From NCBI RefSeq assembly GCF_002101885.1, contig NZ_LQPS01000035.1, forward strand, positions 1 through 64,000: a stretch of 64,000 nt of DNA, written 5' to 3'. Numbering within the stretch: the stretch's first letter is position 1; every line of letters starts with the position of its first letter. This stretch comes from Mycolicibacter senuensis (lineage in GTDB: Bacteria; Actinomycetota; Actinomycetes; Mycobacteriales; Mycobacteriaceae). The position numbers were made by a program, and so were the translations under genes. Of the stretch, positions 1-8,422 are shown in pieces. Under the pieces are notes generated by a model, which saw nothing but the letters and a program-made list of their open reading frames with translations, was not told the DNA's origin and searched no databases.

Positions 1-2966
1 AGCCGGCGTTGGTCAGTCAGGCCATCACCGCCGCGGCACGCGATCACGGCACGTTCATCGAGATCAGCCCCCACCCGTTGTTGACGCACTCGATCATCGA
101 GACGGTCGAGGCCGCAGCAGCCGAACCGGCGACCGTGACGTCGACACTGCGCCGCGGCGACGACGAAACGCTCAGCTTCCACCTGCACCTCGCCGAACTC
201 GGCTTCGGCGGCGCCGGCAGCAAGACCGGTGGCTTCGCCGAACTGCCCCCCGCCCCGTGGCAGCACACCCACCACTGGATCTACGGGCCGGTCGGCGGCG
301 GCCAGCCGACCGACATCCACCCATTGCTCGGCGCGCACGTCGAGATGCTCACCGGCCGCGACCACATCTGGCAGACCGAACTGCGGCCCGAACTGCTGCC
401 GTGGCCGGTCGAGCAGATCCAGGGACAAACCGTATTGCCGGCAGCGGCCCTGATCGAAATGGCGTTGGCAGCGGGCAGCCAAGCACTCGGCAGGCCCGTC
501 GAGTCGATCGCGGTGACCGGCCTGGAGATCGAGCAGCCGCTGGTGCTCGATGGCGGGGTGCAGGTCACCACCCAGCTCAGCGGTGTGGACGCGCAGCCCC
601 GCCTCGAGATCCACGCCCGGGCCGCCGGCGAAGCGTGGTCGCGCTATGCCGTCGCCGACATCACACCGGCACCGGCGGAGCCGGTGGCGGATGCGCCGTC
701 GGGCCAGGGCGTGCTCACGGTGCCCGAGGGCGCCACCACCCATCCCGCCTACCAGCTGCACCCGGCGCTGCTCGATGCCGCGTTGCATGAGCTGGCCGCC
801 TCGATCCCGGCGCCGGAGTCCGACGCGGGTTACGCGCCGACGGCGGTGGCCGCGGTGCGGGTGCTCGGCCGGATGGGCCGTCAACTGCGTTGCCACACCG
901 AGCTGACCAGCCGCGACGACACCGCGGCAGTGTGCCGGATCGTCCTGACCGATGATTCGGGGGCCGTGCTGGCCGAGCTCGCCGGCGTCGAACTGCGTCC
1001 GGTCGACCCGCGCTCACTGCGGGTGCCGCTGGAGCAGAAACTGTTCGTCACCGAATGGATCGAAGCCGCGGCGCCGGAGCCCACCGGCGCGCCGGCCGGC
1101 AGCTGGCTGCTGCTGACCGAGCCCGACGCCGCCGGCGACGGCGACGGCGGAACGAAGCGCCTGGCGTCGGCATTCGCGGCACGGCTGGCCGGCCCGGACC
1201 GCAAGGTCATCACCGCACCGTTCGCCGACCAACCGGCACTGACCGAGGCGGTCGCGCAAGCCGGCGCCGATCCCGCGCACCCGCCGGCCGGCATCGTGGT
1301 GGTCCTCGCGCAGCACGGCGCAGACATCGCCGACCCGCAAGCGCTGGCCCGTGCCCGCGACCTCATCTGGACCGCGTCCACCGCGGCCCGGGCGGCAGTG
1401 CAGGGCTGGTCGGGGGCCAACGGTGCCCGGCTGTGGCTGGTCAGCCGGGGCGGGCTGGCGGTCGGCGCCGGCGAGCCGGGCGACCCCGCCGTCGGCGCAC
1501 TCAAGGGCGTGGTCCGCACCTGGCGGTTCCCCGGCGAACTGGCCCGGGTGCTCGCCGATGAACCGGACCTGGCCGCCACCCTGGTCGACCTGGACGCAGC
1601 CGACGACGTCGACGCGGTGGCGGGCATGCTGCTGGCCGAACTGCAGGCCCCGCTCCGCGACGACATCATCGGCTGGCGCGCCGGCCAGCGCTACACCGAA
1701 CGCCTCACCCGGGCCTCGCTCGGCGAGGCCGCGCAGGCCTCCGACGCCGGCCACGCCAAGGTCCGCGCCGACGGCTCCTACCTGCTCACCGGTGGTCTCG
1801 GTGGGCTGGGGACGGTCGTCGCGCGCTGGCTGGTGTCGCGCGGCGCCGGGCGGATCGTCCTCAACGGCCGCAGCGAGCCCTCCGAGCAGCAGCGGGCCGT
1901 GCTCGACGAACTGGCCGCCGGCGCCGAGGTCGCCTACGTCGCCGGCGACATCAGTTCACCGGGGGTGGCGCAACGCCTGGTCGCCGCCGCCGAGGAGACC
2001 GGCCGGCCGCTGCGCGGCGTCGTACACGCCGCCGGTGTGCTCGGCGATGGGCTCGTGACGGCGGTGACCCCCGAGAGCCTGGAGGGCACCTGGTCGGCCA
2101 AGGCGCTCGGCGGCGCGCTGCTGCATGCCGCCACCGCGGATCGTCCGCTCGACTGGTGGGTGGGTTTCTCCTCGATGGCCGCCCTGCTGGGGCTACCCGG
2201 TCAGCTCGGCTATGCCACCTCCAACGCGTGGCTGGACGCCCTGATGACCTGGCGGCGCGCGTCCGGGCTGGCGGCGACCGCCGTCAACTGGGGCCAGTGG
2301 TCCGACGTGGGTATCGGACGCTCGATGAGCCTGAGCGTGCTCGATCCGATCAGCCCCGCCGAAGGCGTCGAGGCACTGGACGCGGTGCTCGACGCCGAGT
2401 CCCTCGGGCCCCGGGTCGGGGTGGGCCGATTGCGCATCGACCGGGCCGTTGCCACCTCGCCGGAGTTCCGGGACCTGACCTTCTTCGAAGACCTGGTCGG
2501 CGATGCTTCGACGGTGGGTGCCGGGGAGGGCAGCGGCAGCGCCGCGGACCGGGGTGACGCTGGGGCGCCGGACTGGGCGCAGATCCCCGCCGACAAGCGA
2601 CACGACGAACTGGTGGTCCGGCTGCGGGCTATCCTGGCCCGCGAGCTTCGGACCTCGGCGGCAGCGGTCGACGTGGACCAGCCGTTCCCGGAGATGGGTC
2701 TCGACTCGATGATCGCGATGACGGTTCTGAAAGAGACGCAGCAACTGGTAGGGGTGGATTTGTCGGCGTCGATGCTATGGAATCACCCCAGCATTTCAGC
2801 TTTGGCGACGCATCTGGTGGGATTGTTGGCATCTCGGTACGCCCCGCAGGACGAAGCAGCACAAGATGACGGTCATCTGACGTTCGACTCCTCCGGCGGT
2901 GTGCTGGACGAGTTGTTCGATCAGGTCGAGTCGGCATCGACCGGGAGCGAGAGCGGTAGTTTTTGA
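1..2966 (+). CDS. Type I polyketide synthase, Pps-like module, 5' end outside window
   Basis: This is the C-terminal ~985 residues of a modular polyketide synthase; the KS and most of the AT lie left of the window. Visible order: AT end (FIEISPHPLL, nt ~50-90), a dehydratase-like region (HPLLG at nt ~300 to ~1020), a KR with its structural half (TGGLGGLG near nt 1790, FSS and GYATSNAW for the catalytic Ser/Tyr near 2165-2215) and an ACP (GLDSM, phosphopantetheine Ser near nt 2705). No enoyl reductase is present. In the DH the expected HxxxGxxxxP motif reads EQIQGQTVLP, so the catalytic His is replaced by Glu, and the middle of the domain is shorter than in the next gene. The module is therefore expected to leave a beta-hydroxyl. 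The stop overlaps the next start by one base (TGATG). It sits where PpsB or PpsC sits in the PDIM operon; which one cannot be decided here. Confidence 0.93.
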   Translation, partial: PALVSQAITAAARDHGTFIEISPHPLLTHSIIETVEAAAAEPATVTSTLRRGDDETLSFHLHLAELGFGGAGSKTGGFAELPPAPWQHTHHWIYGPVGGGQPTDIHPLLGAHVEMLTGRDHIWQTELRPELLPWPVEQIQGQTVLPAAALIEMALAAGSQALGRPVESIAVTGLEIEQPLVLDGGVQVTTQLSGVDAQPRLEIHARAAGEAWSRYAVADITPAPAEPVADAPSGQGVLTVPEGATTHPAYQLHPALLDAALHELAASIPAPESDAGYAPTAVAAVRVLGRMGRQLRCHTELTSRDDTAAVCRIVLTDDSGAVLAELAGVELRPVDPRSLRVPLEQKLFVTEWIEAAAPEPTGAPAGSWLLLTEPDAAGDGDGGTKRLASAFAARLAGPDRKVITAPFADQPALTEAVAQAGADPAHPPAGIVVVLAQHGADIADPQALARARDLIWTASTAARAAVQGWSGANGARLWLVSRGGLAVGAGEPGDPAVGALKGVVRTWRFPGELARVLADEPDLAATLVDLDAADDVDAVAGMLLAELQAPLRDDIIGWRAGQRYTERLTRASLGEAAQASDAGHAKVRADGSYLLTGGLGGLGTVVARWLVSRGAGRIVLNGRSEPSEQQRAVLDELAAGAEVAYVAGDISSPGVAQRLVAAAEETGRPLRGVVHAAGVLGDGLVTAVTPESLEGTWSAKALGGALLHAATADRPLDWWVGFSSMAALLGLPGQLGYATSNAWLDALMTWRRASGLAATAVNWGQWSDVGIGRSMSLSVLDPISPAEGVEALDAVLDAESLGPRVGVGRLRIDRAVATSPEFRDLTFFEDLVGDASTVGAGEGSGSAADRGDAGAPDWAQIPADKRHDELVVRLRAILARELRTSAAAVDVDQPFPEMGLDSMIAMTVLKETQQLVGVDLSASMLWNHPSISALATHLVGLLASRYAPQDEAAQDDGHLTFDSSGGVLDELFDQVESASTGSESGSF

Positions 2967-5900
2967 TGACGGGACCTTCCAAGACGTCGATCTTCAACAG
3001 GATGTCGGCCATGGGCGCCGACAAGCGGGGGGCGCTGACCGAGCAGTTCGAGAAGGCGTCCCGGATCGCTGCCGCCGAGCCGATCGCGGTCGTCGGGATC
3101 GGCTGCCGGTTCCCCGGTGAGGCCTCCGGCCCGGACGCCTACTGGGACCTGCTGGCAGGCGGCCGCGACGCCATCACCGAGATCCCGCCGGACCGTTGGG
3201 ATGCCGACGAGTACTACGACCCGGACCCACTGGTCCCGGGGCGCATGTCGTCGAAGTGGGGCGGCTTCATCTCCGATGTCGCCGGTTTCGACGCCGACTT
3301 CTTCGGCATCTCCCCGCGCGAAGCCGAGGCGATGGATCCGCAGCAACGGCTGATGCTCGAGGTCGCCTGGGAGGCGCTCGAGCACGCCGGCGTGTCGCCC
3401 GAACAATTGGCGGGCATCCGCTCCGCGGTGATGATGGGTGTGTATTACACCGAATACCAAGGGATTTCAGCGTCCAACCCGAATGCGATCGACGGTTACT
3501 CGGCTACCGGCAACGCGCACGCCGTCGCGGTCGGCCGGATCGCCTACCTGTTGGGTCTGCGCGGACCGGCGGTGGCGATGGACTCGGCGTGCTCGTCCTC
3601 GCTGGTCACCATCCATATGGCCTGCCAGAGCCTGCGAATGCGCGAAAGCGACCTGGCCCTGGCCGGCGGGGTCAGCCTCATCCTGCGGCCCGAAACCCAG
3701 ATCGCCATGGCGAAGTGGGGAATGCTGTCGCCGCGCGGGAGGTGCCACACCTTCGACGCCGGGGCCGACGGTTTCGTTCGCGGCGAGGGCGCCGGGATCG
3801 TGGTGCTCAAGCGCCTGGCCGACGCGATCCGCGACGGCGACCGGGTGGTGGCCGTGGTGCGGGGCTCGGCGATCAACCAAGACGGTAGGTCCAACGGGCT
3901 GACCGCACCGAACACCATCGCCCAGAGCGACGCGATCACCCGCGCGCTGCGCAGCGCCGACGTCGCGGCGAATTCGGTGAACCTCATCGAAACCCACGGC
4001 ACCGGAACCGGCTTGGGCGACCCGATCGAATTCGAGGCGCTCGCCGAGGTCTACGGACGCGGTGCCGACAAGTGCGCGCTGGGCGCGGTGAAGACCAACA
4101 TCGGCCACCTGGAGGCCGCGGCCGGGATCGCCGGCTTCATCAAGGCCGCGCTGTCGGTGCAACGCGGGCAGATCCCGCCGAACCTGCACTTCTCCAAGTG
4201 GAACCCGGCGATCGACCCGTCCCCGACGCGGCTGTTCGTCCCCACCGAGATGACACCCTGGCCGGCGGCCGAGGGCCCGCGACGTGCCGCGGTGTCGTCG
4301 TTCGGGCTGGGCGGGACGAACGCGCACGTCGTACTCGAGCAGGGCCCGGACCCGGCACCCGCGCCGGCGCCGGCCGACCCGGTGGCCACCCTGGTGGTCT
4401 CGGGCAAGACCGATCAGCGGGTGGCGGCCTGGGCTGCGACGCTGGCCGACTGGCTGGCCGGCCCCGGCGCCGCGGTGCCACTGGCCGACGTCGCCAACAC
4501 CCTCAACCACCACCGCAGTCGGTACGCCCGGTTCGCCACGGTCTGCGCCCGCGACACCGAGCAGGCGGTGGCCGGGCTCCGCGCGGTCGCCGGCGGCTAC
4601 CCGGCGCCCGGCGTGGTCGGCGCCCGCGGCGCCCGGGCCGGCAAGGGCACCGTGTTCCTGTACTCCGGTCAGGGATCGCAGTGGGCCGGCATGGGCCGTC
4701 AGCTGCTGACCGAGGAGCCGGCGTTCGCCGCCGCCGTGGACGAGCTGGAACCGGACTTCGTCGCGCAGGTCGGGTTCTCGCTGCGCGGCGTGCTGGAATC
4801 CGGTGAGCCGGTGGTCGGCATCGACCGCATCCAGCCGGTCCTGGTGGGCATGCAGCTGGCGTTGACGGCGCTGTGGCGCTCCCACGGGGTCGAGCCGGAC
4901 GCGGTGATCGGGCATTCGATGGGGGAGGTGGCCGCCGCCGTGGTGGCCGGTGCGCTGACCCCGGCCGACGGCCTGAAGGTGATCGCCACCCGTTCGACGC
5001 TGATGGCCCGGCTGAGCGGCCAGGGCGCGATGGCGCTGCTGGAGCTCGATGCCGATTCAGCCGAGAAGCTCGTCGCCGAGCACTCCGACATCACCGTGGC
5101 GGTGTATGCGGCCCCGCAGCAGACGGTCATCGCCGGCCCGCCCGACCAGGTCGACGCGGTCATCGCGGTGGTCGACGCCCAGGGCAAACTGGCCCGCCGC
5201 GTCGAGGTGGACGTGGCATCGCATCACCCCACCGTGGACCCGATCCTGGGCGAGCTGGCCACCGCGCTGGCCGACGTGAAGCCGTCGGCCCCGCAGCTTC
5301 CGCTGATCAGCACTGTCGGCCAAACCGGAAGTGACACACCGGGATCATTCGATGCCGACTACTGGGTGCAGAACCTGCGCAACCCGGTGCGGTTCAGCCA
5401 GGCCGTCACGGCGGCCGCGGCCGGTCACGGCACCTTCATCGAAGTCAGCCCGCACCCGCTGCTGTCGCATGCCATCAACGGAAACCTGGAGTCGGCGCGG
5501 CCCGCTGGCGACGGCATCGTGACCGGCACCCTGTTGCGCGACCAGCCCGAAGCGCTGAGCTTTCACACCAACCTGGCGACCGTCGCGCCGCCGGCGGCCG
5601 CGGCGCCGCAACCCGATGGTGGGGTCGGGCGCGCCGAGCTGCCGCCGCGCCCCTGGCAGCACGTGCGGTACTGGGCCGGCGTGACCGCGGCGAACCGGCA
5701 CTCGGCCGACGCGCATCCGCTGCTGGGCGTACACGTCGAGCTGCCGTCGGGCCACGGCCACGTCTGGCAGGCCGACGTGGGCACCGACGTCGTGGCATGG
5801 ATGGCCCACCACAAGGTCCATGGCCAGGTCGTCATGCCGGCCACCGGCTTCGCCGAGATGGCGCTTGCCGCGGCCGGTGAGGCGCTGGGCCTGCCCGCGT

Positions 5901-8422
5901 CCGCGGTCGCCGTGGACCGGGTCGAGGTCGAGCAGATGCTGCGGGTCGACACCCGGACCGAGGTGACCACCCGACTGCTGCCCGACGGTGAGGGCTCCGA
6001 CGAACTGCGGATCGAGATCCACTCGCGCGCGCCCGGCGGCGCCTGGTCGCGCCACGCTGTCGCCCGGGTCGCGGCAGCCGCCCCGGAGTCGGCCGCCGCG
6101 CAGCGCCCGGCATCCGGCGGGGGCGGAACCGCGTTGTCACCGGCGGACCTCTACACCGCGTTGCGCCGCACCGGTCTGCAGCATGGACCGGCGTTCGCCG
6201 CGCTGACCCGCATCGTCCGCAAGCCGGGCGGCGGCTCGGAGGCCGAGATCGTGTTGCCCGACGAGGCGACCGCGCACCGGGGCTATCGGATCCACCCGGT
6301 GATGCTCGACGCGGCGCTGCAGTGCCTGGCCGCGGCGCTGCCCGACGAGTCGCTGAGCGGATCGGGCCCGGCGGCCGAGGAAGCCACCTACCTTCCGGTC
6401 GCGGTGGAGAGCATCCGGGTCTTCGGCGAGGTGGGCCGGCGGGCCCGCGGCTACGCCGAACTGGTGAGCCACGACGACGGCGGCATCCTGGGCCGGGTCA
6501 CCTTGACCGACGACACCAGGACGATCACCGCCGAGCTGTCCGGCATCTACCTGCAGCGCGTGCAGCGTCGCACGGTGCCGTTGCCCCTGAGCCAGAAGAT
6601 CTTCGACACCGAGTGGATCGACGCCGACGTGCCAGGGGCACCCCCGGCGGCCGCCGACGGCAGCTGGCTGGTGCTGACCGAGGGCGACGAAAGTCGGGCG
6701 TTCGCAACCGAATTCGCCGACCGATTCGCCTCGGACAATCGCCGGGTGATCACCGCGGACCTGACCAGCGAGCCGGCCGTGCGGGAGGCCTTCGCCCAGA
6801 CCGCCGGCGACCCGGACCGGCCGCCGGTCGGGGTGCTGGTCTTCGCCGACAACGGTTCCTTCGACGCGGCCGCTGCGGCCGAGCGCGGCCGCGAGCTGGC
6901 CTGGTCGGTTGCCGCCACGGTGCGCACCGTCGTCTCCGGCTGGCACGGCACCGCACCCAGGTTGTGGCTGGTCGGCCGCAACGGCCTGACCGTAGGTGCG
7001 GAAGAGTCGAACGAGCAGGGCGACCCGTCCATCTGTGCGCTCAAGGGGCTGGTGCGGGTGCTGGCCTACGAGCACCCGGACCTGCGGACCGGTGTCGTCG
7101 ACCTGGACGCGGCCGCGGATCCGGCGGCGGCGCTGATCACCGAACTGGGTCTGGCGGGCACCGACGACGTGGTGGCCTGGCGCGGGGAGCGGCGCTACGC
7201 AGAACGCCTCAAGCGGGCCACCCTGGAGGCGACCGGCGCCCCGGCCGTGCGCTCCGATGGCGCCTACGTCCTGACCGGTGGCCTGGGCGGCATCGGCCTG
7301 GTCGTGGCGCGGTGGCTGATCGACCACGGCGCCGCGCGCATCGTGCTCAACAGCCGCTCGCAGCCCTCCGACGAGCAGCGCGGGGTGCTCGACGAGCTCG
7401 CCGAACGGGCCCAGATCGCGGTGGTCTCCGGTGATCTCGCCGCCCCGGGTGTCGCCGAGAGCCTGGTGGCCGCCGCGACGGAGACCGGGTATGCGCTGCG
7501 CGGTGTCGTCCACGGCGCCGCCGTCATCGACGACCAGATCGTGGTCGGTATCGATCACGACACCCTCGAGCGGGTCTGGACGCCGAAGGCGACCGGAGCG
7601 CTGCGCCTGCACGAGGCGACGGTGGGAGAGCCCGGCCAGGACCTGGACTGGTGGGTCGGGTTCTCCTCGACGTCGTCGCTGCTCGGGGCACCCGGACAGG
7701 CCTCCTATGCCGCGGCCAGCGCCTGGCTCGACGGCCTGGTGGCGTGGCGGCGGGCCGCCGGACTGCCGGCGATCACGATCAACTGGGGCCAGTGGTCCGG
7801 CGTCGGAGTCGCCCAGGAGCTCAAGTTCAGTGCGCTGGACCCGATCGACCCGGCCGAGGGCATGGAGGCGCTGGAGGCGATTCTGGGCGGCGACCTGGCC
7901 CGGGTCGGGGTGGCGCGGTTGCGCCTGGACCGGGTCGCCGCGGCGTTCCCGGAACTGCAGCAACTCGGCTACTTCGCGACGCTGGCCGCCGAGCTCGACC
8001 TCGACAGCGAGGACGACGACTGGCCCGGCCCGGAGGGCCTGAAGCAACTCGACGCCGCCGAGGCCGCCAAGGCGGTCGTGGGCCGGCTGGGTTCGCGGAT
8101 CATGGCCATCATGGGTTATCCCAAAGGCAGTGCGATCGACCCCGCCCGGCCGCTGACCGAGCTCGGCATGGATTCGCTGATGGCGGTGCGCATCCGCAAC
8201 ACCGTCCGCGGCGACTTCGGGGCGGAGCCGCCGGTTGCGCTGCTGCTGCAGGGCGCCTCACTGACCGACCTGGCCGCCGACCTGATCCGCCAACTGGGCC
8301 TGGCCGCGCAGGAGAATGCCGACGGCGCCGGCGATGTCGGCGGTGTCCGGAGCCGCGCCCAGCAGCGTGCCGCGGCACGGCAACGGGCGGCGTCGCGGCG
8401 AAAAGTAGGAGACCGAACGTGA
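2966..8422 (+). CDS. ppsD: PpsD-like polyketide synthase (KS-AT-DH-KR-ACP)
   Basis: Single-module polyketide synthase of 1818 residues, close to the 1827 of M. tuberculosis PpsD and resembling it along its whole length, including the Arg/Ala/Gln-rich C-terminus. Domains: KS (residues ~35-450, active Cys in DSACSSS ~208, HGTGT and NIGHLE histidines), AT (~560-850, GHSMGE ~649, VASH ~750), DH (~914-1180, intact HKVHGQVVMP ~948 and DAALQ ~1114), KR (TGGLGGIG ~1437, Tyr in SYAAAS ~1581, IDD motif) and ACP (GMDSL ~1734). The VASH motif resembles methylmalonyl-selective ATs, as in PpsD. There is no ER domain; PpsD relies on a separate enoyl reductase (Rv2953), and none is seen in this window. A TTG three bases earlier is possible, but the ATG coupled to the previous TGA is preferred. 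The last bases overlap the next gene's GTG. Confidence 0.93.
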   Translation: MTGPSKTSIFNRMSAMGADKRGALTEQFEKASRIAAAEPIAVVGIGCRFPGEASGPDAYWDLLAGGRDAITEIPPDRWDADEYYDPDPLVPGRMSSKWGGFISDVAGFDADFFGISPREAEAMDPQQRLMLEVAWEALEHAGVSPEQLAGIRSAVMMGVYYTEYQGISASNPNAIDGYSATGNAHAVAVGRIAYLLGLRGPAVAMDSACSSSLVTIHMACQSLRMRESDLALAGGVSLILRPETQIAMAKWGMLSPRGRCHTFDAGADGFVRGEGAGIVVLKRLADAIRDGDRVVAVVRGSAINQDGRSNGLTAPNTIAQSDAITRALRSADVAANSVNLIETHGTGTGLGDPIEFEALAEVYGRGADKCALGAVKTNIGHLEAAAGIAGFIKAALSVQRGQIPPNLHFSKWNPAIDPSPTRLFVPTEMTPWPAAEGPRRAAVSSFGLGGTNAHVVLEQGPDPAPAPAPADPVATLVVSGKTDQRVAAWAATLADWLAGPGAAVPLADVANTLNHHRSRYARFATVCARDTEQAVAGLRAVAGGYPAPGVVGARGARAGKGTVFLYSGQGSQWAGMGRQLLTEEPAFAAAVDELEPDFVAQVGFSLRGVLESGEPVVGIDRIQPVLVGMQLALTALWRSHGVEPDAVIGHSMGEVAAAVVAGALTPADGLKVIATRSTLMARLSGQGAMALLELDADSAEKLVAEHSDITVAVYAAPQQTVIAGPPDQVDAVIAVVDAQGKLARRVEVDVASHHPTVDPILGELATALADVKPSAPQLPLISTVGQTGSDTPGSFDADYWVQNLRNPVRFSQAVTAAAAGHGTFIEVSPHPLLSHAINGNLESARPAGDGIVTGTLLRDQPEALSFHTNLATVAPPAAAAPQPDGGVGRAELPPRPWQHVRYWAGVTAANRHSADAHPLLGVHVELPSGHGHVWQADVGTDVVAWMAHHKVHGQVVMPATGFAEMALAAAGEALGLPASAVAVDRVEVEQMLRVDTRTEVTTRLLPDGEGSDELRIEIHSRAPGGAWSRHAVARVAAAAPESAAAQRPASGGGGTALSPADLYTALRRTGLQHGPAFAALTRIVRKPGGGSEAEIVLPDEATAHRGYRIHPVMLDAALQCLAAALPDESLSGSGPAAEEATYLPVAVESIRVFGEVGRRARGYAELVSHDDGGILGRVTLTDDTRTITAELSGIYLQRVQRRTVPLPLSQKIFDTEWIDADVPGAPPAAADGSWLVLTEGDESRAFATEFADRFASDNRRVITADLTSEPAVREAFAQTAGDPDRPPVGVLVFADNGSFDAAAAAERGRELAWSVAATVRTVVSGWHGTAPRLWLVGRNGLTVGAEESNEQGDPSICALKGLVRVLAYEHPDLRTGVVDLDAAADPAAALITELGLAGTDDVVAWRGERRYAERLKRATLEATGAPAVRSDGAYVLTGGLGGIGLVVARWLIDHGAARIVLNSRSQPSDEQRGVLDELAERAQIAVVSGDLAAPGVAESLVAAATETGYALRGVVHGAAVIDDQIVVGIDHDTLERVWTPKATGALRLHEATVGEPGQDLDWWVGFSSTSSLLGAPGQASYAAASAWLDGLVAWRRAAGLPAITINWGQWSGVGVAQELKFSALDPIDPAEGMEALEAILGGDLARVGVARLRLDRVAAAFPELQQLGYFATLAAELDLDSEDDDWPGPEGLKQLDAAEAAKAVVGRLGSRIMAIMGYPKGSAIDPARPLTELGMDSLMAVRIRNTVRGDFGAEPPVALLLQGASLTDLAADLIRQLGLAAQENADGAGDVGGVRSRAQQRAAARQRAASRRKVGDRT

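Noticed and set aside
6137..8047. 636-codon minus-strand frame inside the PpsD-like gene
   Set aside because: No domain, no ribosome site, and exact overlap with conserved polyketide synthase domains.
7651..8418. Upstream extension of the PpsE-like frame
   Set aside because: It lies within the PpsD-like KR and ACP in another frame and is Arg/Gly-rich; the GTG at 8419 has a ribosome site and a stop-start overlap.
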